From the NCBI GenBank assembly GCA_005778045.1, contig SXKQ01000061.1, forward strand, positions 1 through 9,681: a stretch of DNA of 9,681 nucleotides, read 5' to 3'. Positions 1-6,872 of the stretch are shown here, piece after piece. How positions within the stretch are numbered: the first letter of the stretch is position 1; the number at the start of each line of letters is the position of its first letter. This stretch comes from Planctomycetia bacterium. GTDB taxonomy: Bacteria; Planctomycetota; UBA1135; GCA-002686595. The translations under genes and the position numbers were made by a program. Under the pieces are notes generated by a model. The model was not told the origin of the DNA. It did not search any database and saw nothing but the letters and a program-made list of their open reading frames with translations.

Positions 1-947
1 ATGCCGTGGTTGTAGCTCGAGTACTCCCGCAGCATGCGCTCGTTGTGCTTGCTCAGGCCGATCTCTTCGAGCGTATAGAGCCGGGCGGTCTTATCGAGCA
101 GACGCATGACGATGCGCTCGCCCTGCGTGGTGGGCACCGAGCTGATGCGGACGTCGACTTCGCCTTCGCCAATCTTGATCGTCGCGCGGCCGTCCTGCGG
201 CAGTCGGCGCTCGGCGATGTCCATCTTGCCCATGACCTTGACGCGGCTGACGATGGCCTCGAGCGCCTTGCGCGGGATCGGGTCCATGTCGTACAGGATG
301 CCGTCGATGCGAAAGCGCACCTGCATTCGGTCCGGGTAGGGATGGAAGTGCACGTCCGACGCGCGCAGCTTCAGCGCCTGGAACAAGATCGTGTTGACGA
401 GCTTGATGATCGGCGCCTTGTTCGAGGTGTCGAGGACGTCCTCGCCCTCCTCGATTTTCTCGGCTAGCCCGGCGATATCGCCGTCCTCGGCGACGTCTGC
501 CAGCGCTTCGTCGACGCCGTCGGCCCTGTGGCGATAGGCGCGCGCGATCATGCGGTTGATCTCTTGCCGCGGCGCCAGCACCGGCTCGATGTCCGACCCG
601 TAGAGGGCCGAGAGGTCATCCATCGGGTGCGGATCGAGCGGGTTGCAGGTGGCGACCTTGAGCACGCCGTCCTGCTCGTTGATCGCTACGAGGCTGTAGT
701 TGCGCGCGAACTGCACCGGGACGCGATTCACGAACGAGGCCGGCGGCTGGGCATCCTCGAGCGTCTCACGGAACTCGAAGCCAAGGTGCACGGCGTAGGC
801 GCGCAGCAGCGTGCTCTCGGGCATGTACTCGCGCTGCAGGATGACGCGGTCGAGAGAGTCCCCCGACTCGGAAGCGAGCTTGCGGCAATCCTCGAGGCGC
901 TCGCGGGAGAGTCCCGCGTCGATGAGCAGATCGGAAAGGCTGGCCAC
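1..947 (-). CDS. gspE: Type II secretion system ATPase GspE (3' end missing)
   Basis: Cytoplasmic hexameric ATPase that powers pseudopilus assembly in type II secretion; 315 codons are visible. Residues 1-140 look like the GspE/PilB N-terminal domain, residues 141-175 are an acidic linker, and the N-terminal half of the ATPase core follows. Hallmarks are LRASDVHFHP (194-203), VRFRIDG (210-216), AERRLPQDGR (245-254) and SSVPTTQGERIVMRLL (269-284). The window ends at YNHG, just before the expected Walker A motif, so Walker A, Walker B and the zinc-binding motif cannot be checked. The start is a GTG at 947 with AGG nine bases upstream; no ATG lies nearby in frame. It begins 10 bases after the gspD stop, indicating an operon. 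A PilB-type pilus ATPase is the main alternative, but the adjacent gspD favours GspE. The usual ASDIHxEP motif reads HFHP here. Confidence 0.93.
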   Translation of the reverse strand, partial: MASLSDLLIDAGLSRERLEDCRKLASESGDSLDRVILQREYMPESTLLRAYAVHLGFEFRETLEDAQPPASFVNRVPVQFARNYSLVAINEQDGVLKVATCNPLDPHPMDDLSALYGSDIEPVLAPRQEINRMIARAYRHRADGVDEALADVAEDGDIAGLAEKIEEGEDVLDTSNKAPIIKLVNTILFQALKLRASDVHFHPYPDRMQVRFRIDGILYDMDPIPRKALEAIVSRVKVMGKMDIAERRLPQDGRATIKIGEGEVDVRISSVPTTQGERIVMRLLDKTARLYTLEEIGLSKHNERMLREYSSYNHG

Positions 948-957
948 GTTCGCTTGC

Positions 958-3564
958 CTACTTCGGGTCCTTGGGCTGGATGGGCACTTCCGACTCGAGT
1001 CTCTTGGCTGCGTCGGCACCGACCATTTCCGGTGTGGTCTCGCCCGAGCCGGGGCTGCGGAAGAGCGGCACGTCGAAGCTGCCGAGGTCCACGGCGCCCT
1101 CGGTCTTGCCGAAGTTCGGGTCGATGATGCGCACGCGCTCGGCCTCGATCTTCTCCGCTGCCTGCAGCTTCAGCTTGTAGCTGATCTCGGCGAGGTCGGC
1201 GAAGTTGGGGTCGCGCATGATGTGCGGCGTGACGAAGAAGTACAGGGTGGTGCGCTCCTCCGAGTCCGTGTCGCGGCGGAACAACGCGCCGAGCAAGGGG
1301 ATATCCCCGAGCCACGGGATCATCTGTCGCGTGCGGCCCCGATTGTCGACGATGATGCCGCCCACGACCATCGTGTCGCCGTTGGGCACGTTGACCTGCG
1401 TAGTGATCTCGCGCGTGATGCGCGGCGGGGGAATCGGGCCCGAGAAGGCGCCGATGAAGTTCGAGACCTTGAGCTCGATGCCCAGGCGCAGGTAGCCAGA
1501 GGCGGAGATGGACGGTGAGATCGTCATCGTGATGCCGGCCGTCTGATAGTCGTTGAAGTTCTCCTGCGTCTGACCATTGACGCCCCCGGCGGTGATCTGG
1601 GTCGTCGGCTGCTCGTCTAGGGTCAGCACCGTGGCGCCGCCGTTGTTCGTCACGAGCACGCTCGGCATGTTCAGCACGTTCGTGTCCTGCCGCTCGCGCA
1701 GGGCCACGAGCAACATGGGGAGGTTGAACGTGTCTCCGTCGAGTAGGCCGGCGGTGATGCCCGCCGCGTTGTTGTTCGGGATGCGCTGGTCGAACACGCC
1801 GTCGCCGTCGGAGTCCTCGAAGGACGAGAGCCCGAAGTTGGTGAGCCCGAAGCTGCCGGTGCCGGCGCCCGCAAGGTCCGCGCCGCCGAGCTCGATTCCG
1901 AGGTCGAGGCTGTCGCGGCCCGAGAGCTCGATCAACGCCGTCTCGATCAGCACCTGTTCTTGGCGCCGGTCGAGGCGCTGGATGAGCTCGACGACTTCCT
2001 CGTAGCGCCGCCGGCTCGCTGCGATCAGGAGCGAGTTCGTCGACTTGTCCGCCACCACGATCACCTCGTTGTCGCGGCTCGAGAGGCCCTGGGCGGCAGG
2101 CTGCGCCGCGCCGCGGCCAGCAGCGCCTGCGGTGACGCGCGAGGCACCTTCGATGAAGTCCTCGAGCACTTCGGAGAGGTCCTCGGCCTGAACGTGGTCG
2201 AGCAGGTAGACGTGGTACGTCCGCTCGGGTTCGACTACTTCGACATCGAGACGCGCGACCAGCTCCTTGATGGCCACCATGTCCTCGGGCAGCGCCATCA
2301 CGAGCAGTGAGTTCGTGCGCGGGTAGGTGAGGATCTTGGACTCGCCTCCGCCGCCCGATATCTGGCCAGTTGCGCCCTGCGGGTTGGCTTGACGCTGGGT
2401 CTGGGCCTCGCGCTTGCGGGCCTCGAGCAACTGCTCGAGGATGTCGGCGAGGTCTTCCGCAGCGGCGAACTCGAGCGGGATCACGTCGAACTGCGGGGTG
2501 ACGCCCGTGTCCTGACCGGCGAGGTCGTCGACGAGCTTGAGGATGCGCGCGATCGAGACCACCTGCGGAGCGAAGCCGCGCAGCACGACGCTCTGCGTGT
2601 TCGCGACCGGCATGATGGCCTGCTCGCTGCCTTGGCCGCCGACGATGCCACGCAGCGAGCTGCCCAGCGTGCGCACGTCGGTGTTCGGCAGGTGCAGCAC
2701 GGTCATGATCTGCGTGGCGACCTGATCCGCGTACGCGTCGAGTTCGTCGGGCAGGATGTAAATCGCCTCGTCCTTGAGCACGGCCTTGCCGGCGGCTGCC
2801 TGCGCGGGACTCGAGGACTGGATCAGGAATACGGCGAGGTGATCGGGTCCGACCTTGGTGATCGTGAACCCGTGGATGAACATCAGGATCTGGTAGAACT
2901 CGTAGAACTCGATCTTCGGGATGCGCTTCTCGCCGAACATGCGCACCTTGGCGTCGAGCAGGGCGGGCTGGACCACCTTCTGGTCGAAGTTGAAGTTCTT
3001 GCCGGTGGCGACCTGACACATCTTGGTCAGCCACAGCAGGTCGAGGGACTCGCCCTCCTCGTCCAGGTTCAGGATGTAGAAGTCGCCGGACTCCTGAATC
3101 TTCGGCACCGAGCCCTGTGCCGAGCCCGAGCTAGCGGTGGTCGCCGTCGAACCGCCCGACGCCGGGGCCGAGTTGGCCGCCGGCGCTCCTCCGCGCGGAT
3201 TCTGACCGCGGGGATTGGCGTTGGCAGTCCCGGCGTTGGCCCCGCCCGCAGCGCGATTGCCTTGGGCCCGCTCGCCGCCCTGTGCGGCCGGCTGGACCGC
3301 CGGCTGGACCGCCGGCTGGACTGCCGGCTGGACCGGGGGCTGCAGCGGGGGCTGGCCACCGCGCGGGAAGCCGTCGACGGAGGTCTGATTGCGGGCCTTG
3401 GCGGTTTCGGCGGCCTTTTCGGCCTGCTCCTTGGCCTGCTTCTCGGCCATGTCCTGCTTGATCGCATCCTCCTCGTTCTGGGCGACGGCGGGGACAGCCA
3501 GACAGACGGCCAGACACAAGGGCAGGAAGACGGGGCGGCAACTCATCGGGGCTAGGTGTCCCAT
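958..3564 (-). CDS. gspD: Type II secretion system secretin GspD
   Basis: Outer-membrane secretin forming the exit channel of type II secretion; 868 aa against about 650-700 for proteobacterial GspD. A signal peptide with a hydrophobic core spans residues 11-25, with likely cleavage after PAVA (residue 28). Then come a charged helical stretch (30-58) and a Pro/Gln/Ala/Gly-rich linker (65-155) that most GspD proteins lack. An N0-like domain (160-250), N1 (283-350), N2 (357-443) and N3 (448-535) follow, with low-complexity loops at 383-410 and 474-500. The secretin core (about 535-785) includes VNVPNGDTMVVGGIIVD (724-740), WLGDIPLLGALFRR (751-764) and YFFVTPHIM (775-783). An 80-residue tail follows, possibly an S-domain-like or pilotin-binding segment. 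A second in-frame ATG at 3546 gives a compact signal peptide starting MSCR; neither start has a strong ribosome site. A promoter candidate lies about 60 bases upstream, and gspE follows. Confidence 0.95.
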   Translation of the reverse strand: MGHLAPMSCRPVFLPLCLAVCLAVPAVAQNEEDAIKQDMAEKQAKEQAEKAAETAKARNQTSVDGFPRGGQPPLQPPVQPAVQPAVQPAVQPAAQGGERAQGNRAAGGANAGTANANPRGQNPRGGAPAANSAPASGGSTATTASSGSAQGSVPKIQESGDFYILNLDEEGESLDLLWLTKMCQVATGKNFNFDQKVVQPALLDAKVRMFGEKRIPKIEFYEFYQILMFIHGFTITKVGPDHLAVFLIQSSSPAQAAAGKAVLKDEAIYILPDELDAYADQVATQIMTVLHLPNTDVRTLGSSLRGIVGGQGSEQAIMPVANTQSVVLRGFAPQVVSIARILKLVDDLAGQDTGVTPQFDVIPLEFAAAEDLADILEQLLEARKREAQTQRQANPQGATGQISGGGGESKILTYPRTNSLLVMALPEDMVAIKELVARLDVEVVEPERTYHVYLLDHVQAEDLSEVLEDFIEGASRVTAGAAGRGAAQPAAQGLSSRDNEVIVVADKSTNSLLIAASRRRYEEVVELIQRLDRRQEQVLIETALIELSGRDSLDLGIELGGADLAGAGTGSFGLTNFGLSSFEDSDGDGVFDQRIPNNNAAGITAGLLDGDTFNLPMLLVALRERQDTNVLNMPSVLVTNNGGATVLTLDEQPTTQITAGGVNGQTQENFNDYQTAGITMTISPSISASGYLRLGIELKVSNFIGAFSGPIPPPRITREITTQVNVPNGDTMVVGGIIVDNRGRTRQMIPWLGDIPLLGALFRRDTDSEERTTLYFFVTPHIMRDPNFADLAEISYKLKLQAAEKIEAERVRIIDPNFGKTEGAVDLGSFDVPLFRSPGSGETTPEMVGADAAKRLESEVPIQPKDPK
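3287..3334. repeat. Four tandem 12-bp units inside gspD
   Basis: The plus-strand unit GCCGGCTGGACC occurs four times head to tail; the third copy ends in T instead of C. On the coding strand it encodes a QPAV-type tetrapeptide repeat in the proline-rich linker between the signal peptide and N0 of GspD. Less exact copies follow at 3335-3357. The unit length is a multiple of three, so gain or loss of copies would lengthen or shorten the linker without a frameshift. Confidence 0.9.
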
Positions 3565-3623
3565 GAAAGGGCGTATCCCATTGAAAAGGCCAAACTTAGC
3601 GCGGTGCAGCGCGGTCGGATCGA

Positions 3624-3652
3624 ACTCTAGGAAGCGCGGGAAGGGGAGTCAA
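3624..3652 (-). promoter_or_regulatory. Candidate sigma-70-type promoter for gspD-gspE
   Basis: On the minus strand, TTGACT (3652-3647, 5/6 match to TTGACA) is followed by a 17-base spacer and TAGAGT (3629-3624, 4/6 match to TATAAT). Transcription would start near 3617, giving a leader of roughly 53 bases to the ATG at 3564 or 71 to that at 3546. It lies in the divergent gspD/ptsN gap and points at gspD. This is motif matching only, and promoter consensus in this lineage is not established from the window. Confidence 0.5.
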
Positions 3653-3738
3653 AGGGCTGTCGGGTAGGGCCTTGGGTGCGCTCCTGTCGACGCGTGTGAC
3701 GACGGGGCTTGCGCTTTCTTCCCACCCGCTGGGCGAGT

Positions 3739-3768
3739 CGATCCGGCAGCGGATCGGGAACGCTCCCG
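3739..3768. repeat. Two adjacent inverted repeats in the ptsN leader
   Basis: The first has 7-base perfect arms CGATCCG and CGGATCG (3739-3745 and 3750-3756) around a GCAG loop. The second has 5-base arms CGGGA and TCCCG (3755-3759 and 3764-3768) around ACGC. They share bases 3755-3756, so both cannot form fully at once. They end against the GGAGGG purine run at 3768-3773, upstream of the ptsN-like start. They could be an operator or a leader structure; no U-run follows, so an intrinsic terminator is unlikely. The rest of the 3565-3788 gap holds the gspD promoter candidate, and I see no convincing plus-strand promoter in it. Confidence 0.4.
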
Positions 3769-3788
3769 GAGGGTAGGATCTTCAGGCC

Positions 3789-4268
3789 ATGGAACTGCGG
3801 CAGCTCTTCTCGCCCTCCGACCTGATCGTCGGCTTCGATCCCGCAGACAAGTGGGATGCCGTCGCGAGCCTCGTGCAGCACCTCGTCTTGCATGGGAAGC
3901 TGCCGGCGGCAGCGGCCTCGTCGGTGGTGGAGCAAGTGCTCGCGCGCGAGCGTTCGATGTCGACGGGTATGGAGCGAGGCATCGCGATTCCCCACGCGGC
4001 CGTGGAGCAGGTCGACCACGTGATCGCGTGCATGGGCATCGTGCAGCGTGAGCGCGGCATCGACTTCGAGAGCATCGACGGTCAGCCGACGCGACTCGTC
4101 GTGCTGCTGGTCATTCCTCGCTCGCAGAAGCTGCTTCACATTCGCACGCTCGCGGATGTTGCTCGCGTGCTGGGCAACGAAGGCGTGCGCGAGTCGATCG
4201 TCTCGGCAGCTGACCCGGGACGTGCGTGGGAGATTCTCGCCGCCGGCGACGTCGCCACGCGTCGTTGA
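3789..4268 (+). CDS. ptsN: PtsN-like PTS EIIA (fructose/nitrogen-type) domain protein
   Basis: Single-domain cytoplasmic EIIA protein of 159 aa, close to the usual length of PtsN (EIIA-Ntr). Family members accept phosphate from HPr or NPr on a histidine and act either in sugar import or, like PtsN, as regulators that bind other proteins. The active-site motif is visible as GIAIPHA (64-70), with His69 the predicted phosphorylation site. The preceding LARERSMSTGMERG and the later PTRLVVLLVIP strand also fit the fold. The start is fixed by an in-frame TAG at 3774; AGGA (3775-3778) sits ten bases upstream of the ATG. No EIIB, EIIC, HPr or EI is in the window, which favours a regulatory role. The next gene starts five bases after its stop, so the two are probably one operon. 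A true sugar-specific EIIA cannot be excluded. Confidence 0.88.
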   Translation: MELRQLFSPSDLIVGFDPADKWDAVASLVQHLVLHGKLPAAAASSVVEQVLARERSMSTGMERGIAIPHAAVEQVDHVIACMGIVQRERGIDFESIDGQPTRLVVLLVIPRSQKLLHIRTLADVARVLGNEGVRESIVSAADPGRAWEILAAGDVATRR

Positions 4269-4273
4269 CTCGC

Positions 4274-6865
4274 ATGGCGAGCGGCGGCTCGACAGCGCGC
4301 GTCCTTGGTGCGGCGTGGCTCGCCGGCGCCGGTGGAATGGGCTTACAGGCGGCGTGGCTGGCGCACGCCGGTCTTTTGGCGGGGCAGTCAGTTGCCGCCG
4401 CCTATGGACCGGGGGCGTACGTGGCGGGCTGGGCGCTCGGAGCGCAGCTGGGCGGGCGCGCGCAGGTCGCGCGAGCGCGCGGAAGAGCAGCAGCTTGGGC
4501 ACTCCTTGGCAATCTGGCGGCGCTCGCCTTGTTGGCTGGGGACTTGCCCGGGGCGACGGCGCGCACACTGGCCGCCTTGGCGTTGTGCGCTATTGGCTCC
4601 GGTTTCTTCCTCACGCAAGCGGCGCGCACACGGGGTGCGCTCGCGCCTCAGGCCGGACTCGGCAGTCTGCTCGCGTCCAGCCTGCTCGGGTCCATGTGCG
4701 GCGCGGTGGGGCTCGGGCTCGTGGCTACGGGGGAATGGGGGCGTGACTGCGCGCTCCTGCTCTCGCTGGCGACCTTGTTGCTCGGCATCCTGGCGCTGCC
4801 CCGCAGTTCTTCCGACGAGGCCGCCGCGACGGCGGCGCCGACCTCCGCGGATCCATGGGCGCTCGCGATCGTGGCCGGCACGACGCTGTGGGGGCTTGGC
4901 CTCGAGTGGATCTGCGCGCGCGTGGCGGTGATGTGGATCGGGAGCGAGACCGCGCAGCTCACCTTGGTGGTGGCCGTGGCATTGCTCGCGCTCGCGCTCG
5001 GCGCGAGCCTCTCGAGCTGGATCGGCAGCGGCCGACGAGCGATCGTCGCGTGCCTCGTTTTCTGCGCGCTCGGGACCATCTGGCCGCTCCACGCGGCGGG
5101 CGCGCTGACGGCGGTGCGCGGCCGCGGCGACGTGGCGCTCGCGCTCGCGCTCGTGGTCCCGACGGTCATGCCCCTCGGCGCGGTACTTCCAGTCTTGCAC
5201 GCCCGCGCCCGCGGGGAGAGCGGGCGGCGTCTGGGCGACTTGCTGCAGGCCGAGATTCTCGGCGCCCTGATCGCCGGTCCGCTGCTGCATGGCTTTTGCG
5301 TCGCGCACCTTGGCATCAGCGGCACGCTCGCGCTGCTGTGCTTGGTAGGCGGCGCGCTGGCCGCGGCGTGGGCGGCCCGCGAGCGAGATTGGCTCGCCGC
5401 CCTCGGCGCTGGAGTCGCGTGCGCCGCGCTCGCCTGGAGCGCCGCCGAGTCCACGGCACCGGCGCTGACATCGCCCAAGCTCGTCGACCCAGCGCTCACG
5501 TTGCGGTCGTTCCGCGAGGACGAGCACTATTCCGTCGCGGTGGTCGACGACGGCGTGCTCGGCGAGCGGACGCTCCTCACGGACCAGTTTCGGGCGGCAG
5601 GCAACGGACCGGACTATCGCTACATGCGGGCGCTCGGTCACCTGCCTGTACTGCTCCATCCGCGGCCGCGCCACGTGGCCGTGCTCGCCCTCGGCACCGG
5701 TACGACCCTCGGGGCCGTGTTCCTGCACGCGGAAGTCGAGCGCATCGACGTGCTCGAGATCTCACGGGCGGTGGTCGAGGCCGCGCCGCTCTTCCGCGAC
5801 CTCAACCGTGGCGCGCTGGAGGACACGAGCGGTCGAGTGGAGGTCCTCGTCGACGACGGCCGTCGGACCTTGGCGCGCCATCCCGGGCGTTATGACGTGA
5901 TCACGATGGAGCCCTTGCTCCCCGACTCGCCCTTCGGCGTGTACCTGTACACGCCGGAGTTCTACGCGGTCGCTCGCGCAGCCCTCGCGCCGGGGGGATC
6001 GCTGTGCCAGTGGATTCCACCCCACGCCCTCGAGCCCGACAGCTATCGAGCGCTCCTGCGTGCGTTCGCTGCGTCGTTCCCCGATGCGCGCGCGTGGCTC
6101 TTTGGCACACAGCTGCTGCTGATCGGTTCGGAGCGGGCCCCCGAGTTGGCCGCGGGGCGGCTCCTGGGCTGGACGCCCGAGCTGCGCGCGGCCTTGGAAG
6201 CTCTCGGACTCGACACCGCCGGGGGCATCGCAGCACGCCATGTCGCGGCACTGGATCGCTGGCCCGCGGTGGAGCGCGAGCTGAGCGACTGGGATCCGTG
6301 GATCGCGTGGCGCAGCAAGCCACAGGGGCTCGCGGTCCTCGGCTGGCTTGCCTTGAACTTGGAGCAACTCGAGGCGCACGCGTCCTCGCTTTCGTGGGGC
6401 GAGGCGGGGCACAACCACGCGCTCGTATCGCTGCGAGAAGCACGGCGCGCGCAAGCGTGGGGCGAGCTCGAGCTGCGCCGGGGCGAGCTCGACGCGGCAC
6501 TCGCGAGGGAGCGTGCGCTGGCGCCGCTCAAGTTGGTCGATCGCCGCTGGCGCGGCGACCCCGAGTTGCTCTCCTTTCGCGACGAAGTCGCGTTCCTGCA
6601 CGGACTGCGCTCCGGCGTGAGCGCGCTGTCTCGCGGTGACGCGCGCGCTGCGCTTGCGAGCTTGTTGAGCGCGGCCGAGGCTCGTCCGCTGCGCGCGGAT
6701 GCACACGCGTACGTGGCGGCGGCTTTGTATCGAGATGGCAATGAGGCGGCAGCCAACGCAGCGGCCCAGCGTGCGCGAGAACTGTGCCCACGCATAGCGA
6801 GAACTCCGCAGGGCGAACGGGCGGTCGCGCTCGGACTGCCTTTGGAGCTGCTCGCCAGCCCGTGA
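4274..6865 (+). CDS. Membrane-fused spermidine-synthase-like protein with helical C-terminal tail
   Basis: 863-aa inner-membrane protein of the MFS-fused spermidine synthase-like family, whose substrate is generally unknown. Residues 1-400 are very hydrophobic, with roughly ten or more membrane segments separated by short Arg-rich loops. Residues 420-640 form a Rossmann-type domain: nucleotide-binding loop LALGTGT (471-477), acidic VLEIS (493-497), VDDGRRTL (526-533) and YDVITMEP (540-547). Classical SpeE has GGGDG in the first motif and a catalytic Asp in a DxxDP-type motif; here these are GTG and Glu546-Pro, as is typical of the fused family, so spermidine synthesis is doubtful. GGSLCQWIPPHAL also fits the fused family. 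Residues about 690-863 are Ala/Arg/Leu-rich helices resembling degenerate TPRs. An upstream in-frame ATG at 4226 would overlap ptsN by 43 bases and add an Arg-rich leader; the ATG at 4274 is preferred, though no clear ribosome site precedes it, suggesting translational coupling. Confidence 0.85.
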   Translation: MASGGSTARVLGAAWLAGAGGMGLQAAWLAHAGLLAGQSVAAAYGPGAYVAGWALGAQLGGRAQVARARGRAAAWALLGNLAALALLAGDLPGATARTLAALALCAIGSGFFLTQAARTRGALAPQAGLGSLLASSLLGSMCGAVGLGLVATGEWGRDCALLLSLATLLLGILALPRSSSDEAAATAAPTSADPWALAIVAGTTLWGLGLEWICARVAVMWIGSETAQLTLVVAVALLALALGASLSSWIGSGRRAIVACLVFCALGTIWPLHAAGALTAVRGRGDVALALALVVPTVMPLGAVLPVLHARARGESGRRLGDLLQAEILGALIAGPLLHGFCVAHLGISGTLALLCLVGGALAAAWAARERDWLAALGAGVACAALAWSAAESTAPALTSPKLVDPALTLRSFREDEHYSVAVVDDGVLGERTLLTDQFRAAGNGPDYRYMRALGHLPVLLHPRPRHVAVLALGTGTTLGAVFLHAEVERIDVLEISRAVVEAAPLFRDLNRGALEDTSGRVEVLVDDGRRTLARHPGRYDVITMEPLLPDSPFGVYLYTPEFYAVARAALAPGGSLCQWIPPHALEPDSYRALLRAFAASFPDARAWLFGTQLLLIGSERAPELAAGRLLGWTPELRAALEALGLDTAGGIAARHVAALDRWPAVERELSDWDPWIAWRSKPQGLAVLGWLALNLEQLEAHASSLSWGEAGHNHALVSLREARRAQAWGELELRRGELDAALARERALAPLKLVDRRWRGDPELLSFRDEVAFLHGLRSGVSALSRGDARAALASLLSAAEARPLRADAHAYVAAALYRDGNEAAANAAAQRARELCPRIARTPQGERAVALGLPLELLASP

Positions 6866-6872
6866 GCGCTCA
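6863..6872. repeat. Palindrome formed by two convergent stop codons
   Basis: TGAGCGCTCA is a perfect 10-base palindrome. Its left TGA is the stop of the membrane synthase-like gene, and its right TCA is the reverse-strand TGA of the Sua5/phosphatase gene. Only four bases separate the coding regions, so there is no room for an ordinary terminator and transcripts from the two sides probably overlap. With no unpaired centre, it is not itself a good terminator hairpin. Confidence 0.7.

Noticed and set aside
728..3034. A 768-codon minus-strand reading frame across gspD and gspE
   Set aside because: It is out of frame with gspD and gspE, is rich in Arg, Pro and His with no recognisable domain, and overlaps two well-supported genes. 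It is a by-product of high GC.
2389..3555. A 388-codon plus-strand frame opposite gspD
   Set aside because: It is the complement of gspD; its Leu/Gly/Arg repeats mirror the low-complexity linker, and no domain is seen.
3699..3715. Possible sigma-54 promoter around the TTGC at 3709-3712
   Set aside because: The required GG at the -24 position is absent (AC is present there), so the GG-N10-GC pattern fails.
3755..3773. Intrinsic terminator in the gspD/ptsN gap
   Set aside because: The hairpin is short and no U-run follows on either strand; a leader element or chance is more likely.
4226..4273. Upstream ATG extending the membrane synthase-like gene
   Set aside because: It would overlap ptsN by 43 bases and add a poly-Arg leader before the first membrane segment, unlike the family; the ATG at 4274 follows the ptsN stop by five bases.
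3627..4568. A 313-codon minus-strand frame opposite the ptsN-like gene
   Set aside because: Its composition is low complexity and Arg/Pro-rich, it ignores the gspD promoter region, and the plus strand has a clear EIIA gene.
4388..5728. A 446-codon minus-strand frame opposite the membrane synthase-like gene
   Set aside because: It is extremely Arg/Glu/Gln-rich, as expected for the complement of a GC-rich hydrophobic gene, and has no domain or start signal.
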